Part shown: positions 50,900 to 58,725 of the stretch, one piece after another
Layout: every line of letters begins with the position of its first letter
Position numbering within the stretch: the stretch's first letter is position 1
Source: Bordetella parapertussis
Lineage (GTDB): Bacteria; Pseudomonadota; Gammaproteobacteria; Burkholderiales; Burkholderiaceae_B
Direction of reading: 5' to 3'
Length of the DNA stretch: 64,000 bases
NCBI GenBank assembly: GCA_945895265.1
Contig: CAMDEF010000001.1
Location: forward strand, 127,664 to 191,663
Notes under the pieces: generated by a model
Told to the model about the DNA's origin: nothing
Database searches by the model: none
What the model saw: the letters and a program-made list of their open reading frames with translations, nothing else
Position numbers and translations under genes: made by a program

Positions 50900-51835
50900 T
50901 TATGAATCAGCCACGCGTTTTTGTTTTTTTTCTATCAGGTCGATCAGGGCTTGCTGTTTATTAGCAAACTCATCTAGCTGTGCTTTGACTTCAGAGGCGT
51001 GGCGCTCAAGCGCACGCTGCGTCTGTATCAACTCACCCAGTTGATCTTTCACTTCGAAGGTGTGACGTTCGAGCATTTGGCCCACATGCTGCATAAAGGC
51101 CTGTTCGCGTTGAAAACCAACTTGCGCCATTTGTTCGAGGGTAGCCATCAAGCGACGCTGCGCATCGTTCAACTCTGCCACGCGCGAGCCCTGCTCATGC
51201 ACTTGAGAGCTAAGCTCTTGAGCGCTGTGTTGCATATTTTTAAACGACGCGATTTCTTGCAGCCACTCGTCTTTCATGCGCCTGACTTCATCCAATACAT
51301 CGGTGATCGCCATGGGCGGCTTTGTGTTGGCGGTGCCACGCTCGTTGCTCCGACTGGTGCGAGGCGACGCAGACGTTAGCTTGTCGAAGATATCCAATCT
51401 TTCAGAGTTGTTCACCTGTAACGAAACATCTCTTTTAAACTTTTGCACCAACGAGGCAGCGTTGACGGACGACCTTGCGCCAGCCTGCTCTGAGTACTCG
51501 TCTTCGGCCTGGAGAGCCTTGAACAGACTCCGATCAAGCTCGGCTGTGGTGGTTTCTTGGTTGTATTGAGCAACTAACTGCAGACTCCATTTTTGTTCAT
51601 GACTTAAGCGGCGCGCCATGATCAGCTGCACCAAATGCCTAAAGCCATAGGTCGAGTCGCGCCCTTGCCGTTCTGGGCGGTCGATCACCCCTTCGCTGGC
51701 GTAATACCGCACCAACCGCTCGTTGATCGAGTCGGGCTCAACGCGCCAGTTATGCTGGTTGCTTGCCGCAATCACGGCATCGCACAGTTGGGTGGCGTTA
51801 CCGGCAAACTCGTCTAGGGCTTTAAGAGTGGTCAT
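50900..51835 (-). CDS. MerR-type regulator with long coiled-coil C-terminus
   Basis: A 311-residue protein. The N-terminal winged helix reads SINERLVRYYASEGVIDRPERQGRDSTYGFRHLVQLIMARRLS, as in MerR proteins. Residues about 70-165 are variable and polar. A coiled coil fills about 195-305 (QERKE-type heptads; ERHTFEVKDQLGELIQTQRALERHASEVKAQLDEFANKQQAL), resembling KfrA-like proteins. It is upstream of a vWA gene, as is the MerR gene at 9647. A MerR-style operator lies in its promoter. Confidence 0.85.
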   Translation of the reverse strand: MTTLKALDEFAGNATQLCDAVIAASNQHNWRVEPDSINERLVRYYASEGVIDRPERQGRDSTYGFRHLVQLIMARRLSHEQKWSLQLVAQYNQETTTAELDRSLFKALQAEDEYSEQAGARSSVNAASLVQKFKRDVSLQVNNSERLDIFDKLTSASPRTSRSNERGTANTKPPMAITDVLDEVRRMKDEWLQEIASFKNMQHSAQELSSQVHEQGSRVAELNDAQRRLMATLEQMAQVGFQREQAFMQHVGQMLERHTFEVKDQLGELIQTQRALERHASEVKAQLDEFANKQQALIDLIEKKQKRVADS

Positions 51836-51868
51836 TTGAAAATGGTTATTTAAGATTTAGACAGTGTC

Positions 51869-51897
51869 ATTATGACAGTTAATCTAGCCACTGTCAA
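51869..51897 (-). promoter_or_regulatory. Promoter and MerR-like operator of the coiled-coil MerR gene
   Basis: On the minus strand TTGACA (51892-51897) and CATAAT (51869-51874) are 17 bases apart. The dyad TGACAGT (51873-51879)...ACTGTCA (51890-51896) lies in the spacer, the classical position for MerR proteins. Another GACAGT half-site lies nearby at about 51859. Confidence 0.75.
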
Positions 51898-51982
51898 CAT
51901 ACCAGTGGCATTAAAACCAAATTAAATTCGAAACATGGCACAGTATGCGCCCCTGTGTGTCTCACAAGGTGAGCCCGCTTAA

Positions 51983-53215
51983 TCACAAAAGCCCCAGCAC
52001 CTCCCAAGGCAAGGTCGCGTCACTAAAGTGCCCCCAGCGAGCAATATCGGTGAGGTTTTTACGCGAAAAGGTGTCACCACTTTTGTTGAGGCTAAGGTCA
52101 AAGTTTTTGACTAAGTGCTCAACTTGCAAGGCCACGCCGCCTGCCCCTGTAGCGCGCAACACCCTTGCTTGTCGATCGCCCGGAAACCAACCCACTACAA
52201 CTTGCGCCTCTGTGGCAAGGCCTAGTTGCACGATCATCTTGGCTAAGCGCCTGGCGTGCATGCCCCCGGCTCGGTCTGCTTTATAAAAATCTTTGCCCGA
52301 CCACGCCCCACCCCCGATCGGAACTCGAGGGCCATAGGCGTCTACCACTAGCTTTTTACCCGACAGACCGTTATCGCCCTCTGGTCCACCCACTTCAAAC
52401 GCCCCTGCCCCGTTGACGGTGAGCTGCTTGGGTAACGCAGCAGACAAGCCGGGTAAAAGCGCGGCGGCTAACGCAAGCTCTTCTTTGACGGCAAGGCGAA
52501 CGGCGCGATGTAAGGCAATTTCATCAGCCGCAACCTTTTGCTGTAACGAACAACTGAAATGCTCGAGCGCCCACGAGCGTTTGCCTTCAAGCCCAAGTCC
52601 TGCCTGATCGCTAATAACACTCGCTGCCGCATTCCCACTTCTGGCGCCTGAGTTAAACGCCATCCCTAACCCGTTCGCCGCCTCGGTGGCGTAACCTTCT
52701 GCAACCTCACTCACCGCAATCAACACTTTTCCATCAGGTCCCAAGCCAAGCTCGGGCGCGTCAAGGCGTAGCGCGTACAAGCGTTTAGCCAACCTAGACA
52801 CCAACCATTGTTCAACTGGCAAGTGATTGGTTGGCACCAAATCATTTGCATATCCAATACACACAGCTTGATCATCAGCCAGCGCCCGAAACTCTGATTC
52901 GCCCTCTTCAAGTGGCCCTAGGCATAAGTTAGACACCACTTTCACCTGAGCAGGCGACGGGTACCAGTTGTCGTTATAGCCAGCACTTTCGTAAACCTCT
53001 CGAACAAGTTGTTGTAGATCGATGGTGTGTGCGTCGATGCACCCGATCCGACCCGTCACATACACATGATCGCGATGCACTGCCACCTCAACTCCTACTA
53101 GTGCCCGGGCCTCGCGCTGATGGGCTTCGCACACCAGTGCATCGGCAATCGCATCTGATAATTTGTCAGGATGCCCAGGAAAAATAAATTCAGCGCTATA
53201 AAGTTGTTTGCTCAT
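51983..53215 (-). CDS. Divergent S-adenosylmethionine synthetase (MetK-like)
   Basis: A 410-residue protein related to methionine adenosyltransferase. Canonical active-site blocks survive: GHPDKLSDAIADAL (residues 14-27), DDQAVCIGYA, and GGPEGDNGLSGKKLVVDAYG followed by GGGAWSGKDFYKADRAGG. The usual C-terminal SYAIG...P part is replaced by VVVGWFPGDRQARVLRATGAGG, and the middle domain is unlike E. coli MetK. ATP/Met binding is plausible, but SAM synthesis is unproven. It overlaps the metallopeptidase-vWA gene by four bases (ATGA), so it is translated with it. A housekeeping metK is expected elsewhere. Confidence 0.88.
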   Translation of the reverse strand: MSKQLYSAEFIFPGHPDKLSDAIADALVCEAHQREARALVGVEVAVHRDHVYVTGRIGCIDAHTIDLQQLVREVYESAGYNDNWYPSPAQVKVVSNLCLGPLEEGESEFRALADDQAVCIGYANDLVPTNHLPVEQWLVSRLAKRLYALRLDAPELGLGPDGKVLIAVSEVAEGYATEAANGLGMAFNSGARSGNAAASVISDQAGLGLEGKRSWALEHFSCSLQQKVAADEIALHRAVRLAVKEELALAAALLPGLSAALPKQLTVNGAGAFEVGGPEGDNGLSGKKLVVDAYGPRVPIGGGAWSGKDFYKADRAGGMHARRLAKMIVQLGLATEAQVVVGWFPGDRQARVLRATGAGGVALQVEHLVKNFDLSLNKSGDTFSRKNLTDIARWGHFSDATLPWEVLGLL

Positions 53216-54660
53216 GATGAGACCCCTTCCTGCAGAATGGTTGTGTGGTTTGCCACGGATTTCAAATCAGTTTGATTCACTTGAGAACCTATGTAGGCGA
53301 CCGCCAGTTTGGCCTTCGTCAAGGTTGCTAGATGTTGGTCACCGGGTGCGCCCACCCAGCCATCCGTAATGATTAAGGCCCGCTTCACCTGGTGCTTAGC
53401 CATGTGCCGTGCCACGCAGACAATATCTGTGCCACCGGTCGTTTGGCATTTACCCGCTTTGAGTTCTGCCAAGGTGATATCGGCAATCCGCGTCGAAAAC
53501 AAATGCACCGTTGGGTAGACCAAAGCTTTGCAATCCAGCACCGCACCGTACAAAGCTTTCAGGACTGAATCCATGCTTCCTGAGACGTCAAGATACACAC
53601 GCACTTGGTCACCAGACGGCACCGTTTTAAGCCAATTGACTGTGCCGGGGTACAACAAGAGTTGCGCACCCAACGCTTGCAGCACGGCGCCACGCCTTGA
53701 AAATGCAGGGATCGCAGTCACTGTGGGTGTGGCCTCAGGGCGACGCTTGAGTAGTCGCCCCGCCACGCGTTGATCCGCCACCTTACAGATTAAGGATCGC
53801 AATAGCGCTCTGTTGGTGGGATTTTTTCTCTGAGGCGAAATCGTACAGGTGGTCAACACCTCGGCTAGCGACCGACCGTTAATCGGATCGGGCGGTTGAG
53901 GCCATTGCTCAACCAGATCACGAACAATATCAAACAGCACTGGCGAGGTATGTTCGAGTTTGCCGTCTTCTGCAGCATTGCGATGCTCACCTAACAAAGG
54001 AATACCGCTCAGATCAGCTTGCCCCGCGGAGACATCTTTCGAATCTTTCGCATCTTTCGCATCTTTCGCATCTTTCGCAGTCGACCTAAGCAACCTTGGC
54101 AAAAGCTGATACACCTCAAAATAGCTTGCACCACTTTTTGAGTAGAGTGCTGCGTGCACTTCTTGAATACGCTCACGCGTAGCAGGATCAGTCACCTGCC
54201 ACTCGGGCTCTGTGCAATCGACACGCCTGGGCCAACCAGCAGGCGGGCGCAACAAGCACTCAGGAAAACTCTTCGCGTTGTAGTAGTCAGTAAAAAAGGC
54301 CGTGTACTCAGCACCCGGAAACATTCTGCAGAGAATGCCATTAATCACCGCGTCAAACACAAAATTTTGTGTCGGGTTGGTACGCGGAAACAAAGTCGTA
54401 TGCCCAAGCAAAACATGATGCAGCTCGTGCATCACCAGCATCAACAGTTTTTCGGGAGTCTCGGCGTGCGCAGCTACAAACTTTGGATTAATCAACAGTC
54501 GCGGTTGCGCTAAACACTCGACCGCAGCTGTTGGTACGCTTTCAGTTTCGACAATGTCTAACAACCTAAGTAAACCGGATAAGGCGTACGAGCCGCTTGG
54601 AAACACATCCAGAATTTGCTCAGACAGCGTAGACGTTTTGACTTCAGTCAATGTCAGCAT
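53212..54660 (-). CDS. VWA-like protein with putative metallopeptidase domain (DUF2201 type)
   Basis: A 482-residue protein. An N-terminal metallopeptidase-like domain has LVMHELHHVLLGH (HExxH-like, residues about 77-89). A linker of (AKD) repeats follows (about residues 194-208). The C-terminal VWA-like domain begins RVYLDVSGSMDSVLKAL (MIDAS DVSGS) and includes TGGTDIV and IITDGW. This architecture normally partners a MoxR ATPase, encoded two genes upstream here. The start at 54660 is followed upstream by two more copies of the same start region. Confidence 0.93.
   Translation of the reverse strand: MLTLTEVKTSTLSEQILDVFPSGSYALSGLLRLLDIVETESVPTAAVECLAQPRLLINPKFVAAHAETPEKLLMLVMHELHHVLLGHTTLFPRTNPTQNFVFDAVINGILCRMFPGAEYTAFFTDYYNAKSFPECLLRPPAGWPRRVDCTEPEWQVTDPATRERIQEVHAALYSKSGASYFEVYQLLPRLLRSTAKDAKDAKDAKDSKDVSAGQADLSGIPLLGEHRNAAEDGKLEHTSPVLFDIVRDLVEQWPQPPDPINGRSLAEVLTTCTISPQRKNPTNRALLRSLICKVADQRVAGRLLKRRPEATPTVTAIPAFSRRGAVLQALGAQLLLYPGTVNWLKTVPSGDQVRVYLDVSGSMDSVLKALYGAVLDCKALVYPTVHLFSTRIADITLAELKAGKCQTTGGTDIVCVARHMAKHQVKRALIITDGWVGAPGDQHLATLTKAKLAVAYIGSQVNQTDLKSVANHTTILQEGVSS
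54034..54078 (-). repeat. 9-bp in-frame minisatellite encoding AKD
   Basis: Five tandem 9-bp units (ATCTTTCGC on the plus strand, one ending in A) give (AKD)n in the linker between the metallopeptidase and VWA-like domains. Confidence 0.9.
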
Positions 54661-54768
54661 GAGAACCTCGAAAACGTAGATGATTTTGTTTCAGTTAAGG
54701 TCAGCATGAAAACCTCGAAAACGTAGACGTTTTCTTTTCAGTTAACGTCAGCATGAGAACCCCGAAAG
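54628..54768 (-). repeat. 47-bp triplication of the metallopeptidase-vWA translation start
   Basis: Three 47-bp units (54628-54674, 54675-54721, 54722-54768) each carry the Shine-Dalgarno-like TCGAGG (GCGGGG-like in one) and ATGCTGAC. ATGs fall at 54660 (gene start), 54707 and 54754. The last overlaps the upstream gene's stop. Each extra ATG opens a 17-codon frame (MLTLTE... to RFSC-stop) ending on the next copy. Confidence 0.9.
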
Positions 54769-55407
54769 TTTTTCATAAAAGTTGGGAGGGATCAGCAGCG
54801 ACACCTCTTTGTAGCCACGTGCGGCGATCAGCGAAGGTGTCTTGCTACGCAGCCAAACCGACTCTGTGCATTTGCTAAAAATTGCCAAGGTCGACAGCAG
54901 ATCAGCAAATAACACCGCATGCTCTGGACGCGGCATAATCACCGCACAACCTTCAGGCAAGGGCATCGCCTGAGCTCGTTGATTGATCAAAGCGTTTAGT
55001 TGCCTCGTTGCCGCTTGCGCGCGTGCTGTGCTGTTCGACTTTGATTGCTCAACTCTCACTTTTGACTTGAGGCTGGTCGATTGATTCAGGCGAGTCTGCG
55101 TATTGACATTGATTGTTGAATCGAAGCCTGTTGATTCGCTTGAATCTTTAGAAGCATCCACATCCGCTGAAAGCTCAACCTCAACCTGCAGATAATTCAA
55201 AATCTCAACCGCGCTGAGCTTGGTCCAGGCGTGATCAAACGCAAAGCGCACGGGTGTACCGAAAAGCTGTTTCGCCGTATACCTAAGCTGAGTCACCCCG
55301 CTGCCGCCGGGGCTACTTTGTGACGCCAACCCTGCGAGCCCTTCGTAACGAAGCACACTTTTAGGCGGCGCGCTCATGTTGTGCAATAAGCCAAGCGCCT
55401 CTCTCAT
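54748..55407 (-). CDS. Unknown protein between MoxR and the metallopeptidase-vWA gene
   Basis: A 219-residue protein of no recognised family. It has a Ser/Thr/Gln-rich variable middle (about 85-130, STINVNTQTRLNQSTSLKSKV) and ordered ends: LHNMSAPPKSVLRYEGLAGL at the N-terminus and GYKEVSLLIPPNFYEKLSGFSC at the C-terminus. Its start overlaps the MoxR stop by four bases, and its stop overlaps a start-region copy. In MoxR-vWA ternary systems a third, variable protein is frequent, so it could be the client or adaptor. Inference only. Confidence 0.7.
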   Translation of the reverse strand: MREALGLLHNMSAPPKSVLRYEGLAGLASQSSPGGSGVTQLRYTAKQLFGTPVRFAFDHAWTKLSAVEILNYLQVEVELSADVDASKDSSESTGFDSTINVNTQTRLNQSTSLKSKVRVEQSKSNSTARAQAATRQLNALINQRAQAMPLPEGCAVIMPRPEHAVLFADLLSTLAIFSKCTESVWLRSKTPSLIAARGYKEVSLLIPPNFYEKLSGFSC

Positions 55408-56858
55408 TGCTGTCTCAACTGAGAATCGGTTTTTGTAAAGCCCGCGAAGGCTTGCTCTGCATCTTGAGGAGTCTGTAAATGTTTTTTTGCAAACAACGCG
55501 GCAATCGCATTGGCTTGAAGGTGGGCGCGCGGATCTGAGGGGTTGAGCCTGGACAGCAAGTCTTTGACCCGACCCCAGGTTGTGTAACGTGTATGAGACG
55601 CGTGCAGGGTTTCGCTAAAGGTTGGTGCCGCCACCAGATCGCGGTACAACTCACCTGCTTGCGCGGCAATGGCCGTATTTAAACGTCCGACTGCGCCAGT
55701 TTCAAACAAGTACACCACTGCCGCTTCGCGGGCCCCGTGTGTTAATTGCGCAAGGGCATCCGCAACGACACGCGAGAACTCTGCCTTGGACAACTTTGTG
55801 GCTTTAACCGCCAACTCTAAGCGCTCGAGTGGGTTGATGGCACAGAGAATCGCACGTAAGGGATCGCTGACTTTAAGATCAAAGGTTCGTACAGCCTCTT
55901 TGTGCGCAGATAACAACTTGATTTCAGAGACTGCGACGCCGAAGGCCGCTTGCGGCAAGCTACAGCGCAGCGCCAACAAAGTCACGTCAGTAACGCTGCA
56001 ATTTGGATCAAGGGCCAAGGCTGCCGCGTTAACCGCCAACACGTTGCGATACAAAAGATTGGCGCGTCGTGGGCTCAGGTCAATCCCCGCCTGAATGAGT
56101 AACGCCACCACCGTTTGCACATAGCGCGCCACACCGGCAGCAAACTCTTCTGACAGGCCTGCCAGAATACGCTCGGCTAAGCTCAGCAAGTTCTTTAACC
56201 TCAAGGTCTCGTCCGCCTCAAGCGGTAGATCTTGCGCTTGAATGACCGCAATTTGTTGTGTAGCGCTAAATTGCGCCCAATTGGGCATCGCAACCACAAG
56301 TGCGAAACGATCCGCCAAGGCGACATCTAGCGGTTCAGAGCCTAGGTAACCGTTATCGTCATCGTCGGTACTGGGCGGGTTCATCGCCGCCCACCGATAA
56401 CGCAGTTGCTCAAGCAACAGACCCTGCACGCGCCGTTCGTGAATCAACGGAAACAGCTTGTTTTGGATATCGGGTCTGCAACGACTGATCTCGTCAAAGA
56501 TCACCGCTTCAGCACCCCAAATCGATGCGGGTGTCTGCACGTACTGCAGCGACCCATCTTTTCCAGGCAACGGAAAGCCAACCAGATCATCAAAATTTAA
56601 AAGGCTGGCGTTGTAATGCCTGAACTCAAGACCTAGAGCCAAGGCGATTCTGGTTAATAACAAGCTCTTAGCAGTGCCGTGCGCACCGATCAACAGCAAG
56701 GGGCTGCCGGTAATTAGCGCTGCGAGTAAAGGTGCCTCTAACGCAGAAACCCCGATCAGGCCTAAGCGTTCAAGCCAGCGGGTGTGACCCTGGCTTACGT
56801 TTTGGCTTGCGCTTTGATTACCGCTTTGGTTTTCGGTCTGCTTTGCTTCTTCGTTCAT
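55404..56858 (-). CDS. MoxR family AAA ATPase
   Basis: A 484-residue ATPase. The Walker A is GAHGTAKSLL, Walker B is AVIFDEISRC, and the sensor/arginine-finger region follows in RWAAMNPPSTDDD. MoxR proteins act as chaperones with vWA partners. It starts with an Asn/Gln/Ser-rich tail (ENQSGNQSASQNVSQG) of low complexity. The C-terminal part is helical. It is coupled to the unknown gene downstream. No membrane segment. Confidence 0.93.
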   Translation of the reverse strand: MNEEAKQTENQSGNQSASQNVSQGHTRWLERLGLIGVSALEAPLLAALITGSPLLLIGAHGTAKSLLLTRIALALGLEFRHYNASLLNFDDLVGFPLPGKDGSLQYVQTPASIWGAEAVIFDEISRCRPDIQNKLFPLIHERRVQGLLLEQLRYRWAAMNPPSTDDDDNGYLGSEPLDVALADRFALVVAMPNWAQFSATQQIAVIQAQDLPLEADETLRLKNLLSLAERILAGLSEEFAAGVARYVQTVVALLIQAGIDLSPRRANLLYRNVLAVNAAALALDPNCSVTDVTLLALRCSLPQAAFGVAVSEIKLLSAHKEAVRTFDLKVSDPLRAILCAINPLERLELAVKATKLSKAEFSRVVADALAQLTHGAREAAVVYLFETGAVGRLNTAIAAQAGELYRDLVAAPTFSETLHASHTRYTTWGRVKDLLSRLNPSDPRAHLQANAIAALFAKKHLQTPQDAEQAFAGFTKTDSQLRQQ

Positions 56859-57014
56859 GTCGTGCTCCTCATCGTCTGTGACACCGCGGGCGCGATGTCG
56901 CCCAGACGAAGGGGCCGCATCTACGCTTTAGCAAAATTTATGACTCGCCCTGCAAGTTGTGGCTTAAATCAGCGAGGCCTGTTTTAAAGGTGTCAGGCGC
57001 ACCGGTCACAAGTT

Positions 57015-57326
57015 CTAATTGCTTACATTGTTTAAACCCTCACTTCGCGCTGCGGCCTCGGCCGCAAGAAACTGACCAAGTGTTTCGTGTAAAGCCACCA
57101 AACGGTCGACTCGCAGGCAGGTCCTAGACTTGACCCGCGATTCAGTTGGATTTTTTGCTGTTAACAGTTGCGTGCGTGCGACAAGCTCAACGCGGCCAGG
57201 CTGCGCGGCAATCGCTGTGATGCTGAGCGTTTCAATATATTTGCCGTCATCCGACAACGTGACATCACACGCATTGGTTGTGACGAAACTTGCCGTGGTA
57301 CTAGATTGCTTACTTTTAGACATCAT
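57015..57326 (-). CDS. Small hypothetical protein of the MoxR-vWA cluster
   Basis: A 103-residue protein. The N-terminus is Ser/Thr-rich; the central part is beta-like (CDVTLSDDGKYIETLSITAIAAQPGRVELVARTQLL), and the C-terminus is helical (RLVALHETLGQFLAAEAAARSEG). No family is recognised. It lies 156 bases before MoxR and 90 bases after DUF3293 on the same strand. The 156-base gap to MoxR shows no other gene. Confidence 0.7.
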   Translation of the reverse strand: MMSKSKQSSTTASFVTTNACDVTLSDDGKYIETLSITAIAAQPGRVELVARTQLLTAKNPTESRVKSRTCLRVDRLVALHETLGQFLAAEAAARSEGLNNVSN

Positions 57327-57416
57327 TCACCCCTATTTAGCTGCGTTCGACAATGCGTCAGGGGCAGCAAGCTGGATCAAATCCCCCTCGCCCTTTAGGT
57401 CGGCTAGACCAAAATT

Positions 57417-57848
57417 TCAACGTAATAAAATCAGTTGTGGGATCGCATTAGCACCAACCCAAACGATTGCGTCTTGATCAAAATGAACGCCAACAGACTG
57501 AGCGAGCTCTAAGGTCAACCCTAAGGCGAAATAGCTGCGCTCAGCTGGCCAAGCCGTACCCTCTTCGCTACCCGAACCTTCAATGACGTCAACACCCAGG
57601 CTCTGCAACCGCGCAAGTAGTTGCGCGTGCGCCAAGTGATTGGCGTCGTCAGCTTGCACCGTACTGCGCGGGTTGTAAGCGGTGATAAAGGCACCGCACG
57701 TGACACCGCGCGTTTGATAGAGCTCGGCCAAACGAGGCGAGTACTGCTCAACCTGCAACACGATATCGTGCTCAGTATGGCCCAAGCGATACGAGGTATT
57801 GCGAAAAGCCCGAAGCTTGTCAGGGTGGATTTGCGTTGCGTCAGTCAT
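57417..57848 (-). CDS. DUF3293 family protein
   Basis: A 143-residue protein. It contains FITAYNPRSTVQADDANHLAHAQLLARL and the end AIVWVGANAIPQLILLR, typical of DUF3293. The function of this domain is unknown. Its ATG directly follows the T-run of a leader terminator, and the Shine-Dalgarno-like GAGGG lies in that hairpin, so translation and termination are mutually exclusive. It is the first gene of the transcription unit that leads to MoxR, vWA and MetK-like genes. Confidence 0.88.
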   Translation of the reverse strand: MTDATQIHPDKLRAFRNTSYRLGHTEHDIVLQVEQYSPRLAELYQTRGVTCGAFITAYNPRSTVQADDANHLAHAQLLARLQSLGVDVIEGSGSEEGTAWPAERSYFALGLTLELAQSVGVHFDQDAIVWVGANAIPQLILLR

Positions 57849-57875
57849 AAAAAAAGCCCTCTGTTTATGGAGGGC
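57849..57875 (-). terminator. Intrinsic terminator in the DUF3293 leader
   Basis: On the minus strand GCCCTC-CATAAACA-GAGGGC is followed by TTTTTTT and immediately ATG (57848-57846). Confidence 0.9.
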
Positions 57876-57912
57876 CGACGCTACTCCCGCTTGGTTGCCT
57901 AAACCTTAGGCC

Positions 57913-57980
57913 ACATCCGCTTTCGCGTCCACCTTGCCCGGGGGGCAGGTTGGTCAGGGCGTCGACCCTTGTCTTGATGT
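57913..57980 (-). ncRNA. S-box/SAM-I-like structured leader, site 2
   Basis: On the minus strand: P1 5' strand ACATC (57976-57980); AAGAC; P2 GGGT-CGAC-GCCC; CCAACC; P3 TGCCC-CCC-GGGCA; AGGTGG; P4 CGC-GAAA-GCG; P1 3' GATGT (57913-57917). A hairpin GCCTAA...TTAGGC (57897-57911) abuts P1, followed by the terminator. Motif order is as at site 1, with compensatory changes in P3, P4 and the following hairpin. Ligand is inferred, not shown. Confidence 0.65.
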
Positions 57981-58017
57981 TGTAACTACTGTAACAACAA
58001 ATGATTTAACTAGCAAA

Positions 58018-58725
58018 CTATTTGTTGGTTATATGCAAATGATTCAATCTCCAGCCCGTAGTCATAAAGCGATCAACCCGCCCATCACGCTTGACCGCAT
58101 AACCCCACATCGCTTGCACGCCCTTAAGTTCAGACCTAGTCGATTCAAATTCCCAAAGCGTTTCGTTGCCTTGCAGCGAATCTTTGAAAACAACCCAGCG
58201 CGCGTTGCAATGACCAAAGGGGATATTGGGCACAGCCTCCATCGGATCTTGAATTAAATTGGTTCGTTCAACTTCTTCGATACTCACTTGCCGTGTCAGT
58301 TCAAAGTCGTTCAAGGCAAAGGCGATTTCTTCGAGGTCTTCAGGATTTGAATTTGAATTTGAATTTGAATTTGAATTTGAATTTGAGTTTGAATTTGGGT
58401 TTGAGTTTCGGTTTCGGTTTGGGATTAGATCCGAGTCTGATTCAGCCACCACCTCCTGCGATTTCTTTTTAAAGATATCTTTGAATTTCAAGACAAACAC
58501 CACTGGCCAAACAAGCCAAACTAGAAAAAACGCCAGCGTCGGAACGATGACATCTTCAAGCACACGGTATAAAAAAGCTTCACGCCTAGGGTTAAGCGCC
58601 TTCATAATGTCACGCGAAAATTTGGATTCTTTTCGTTTATTCGCCAAGTGTGCAGCCACAACGATCAGGCTAACGACAAGACCAAGGCCAAAATATATCG
58701 CAGCGTAAAGTTGAAAACTACTCAT
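58018..58725 (-). CDS. Two-helix membrane protein with Asn/Ser repeat linker
   Basis: A 235-residue protein. Membrane segments at about residues 5-25 and 55-80 (VIVPTLAFFLVWLVWPVVFVLKF) are followed by a low-complexity (NS)n linker (about 105-130), encoded by a (GAATTT)n microsatellite, and then a soluble domain (DLEEIAFALNDFELTRQVSIEEVER...). No family recognised. Start at 58725 overlaps the 147-residue gene by eight bases. The cytosolic C-terminal domain might contact the vWA/MoxR proteins; this is speculation. Confidence 0.75.
   Translation of the reverse strand: MSSFQLYAAIYFGLGLVVSLIVVAAHLANKRKESKFSRDIMKALNPRREAFLYRVLEDVIVPTLAFFLVWLVWPVVFVLKFKDIFKKKSQEVVAESDSDLIPNRNRNSNPNSNSNSNSNSNSNSNSNPEDLEEIAFALNDFELTRQVSIEEVERTNLIQDPMEAVPNIPFGHCNARWVVFKDSLQGNETLWEFESTRSELKGVQAMWGYAVKRDGRVDRFMTTGWRLNHLHITNK
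58345..58422 (-). repeat. (ATTTGA)n hexanucleotide microsatellite encoding Asn-Ser
   Basis: About thirteen 6-bp units, seven perfect, then drifting to GTTTCG/GTTTGG. The perfect core suggests high mutation rate in copy number. Confidence 0.93.

Noticed and set aside
54035..54078. 9-bp repeat as an intergenic regulatory array
   Set aside because: It is in frame inside the metallopeptidase-vWA gene and encodes AKD repeats in a linker.
57913..57980. Leader as a cyclic-di-GMP-I (GEMM) riboswitch, because of the ACGCGAAAGCGG stretch
   Set aside because: Site 1 lacks that stretch, while the AAGA, CAACC and AGGTG motif order shared by both sites fits the SAM-I clan better.
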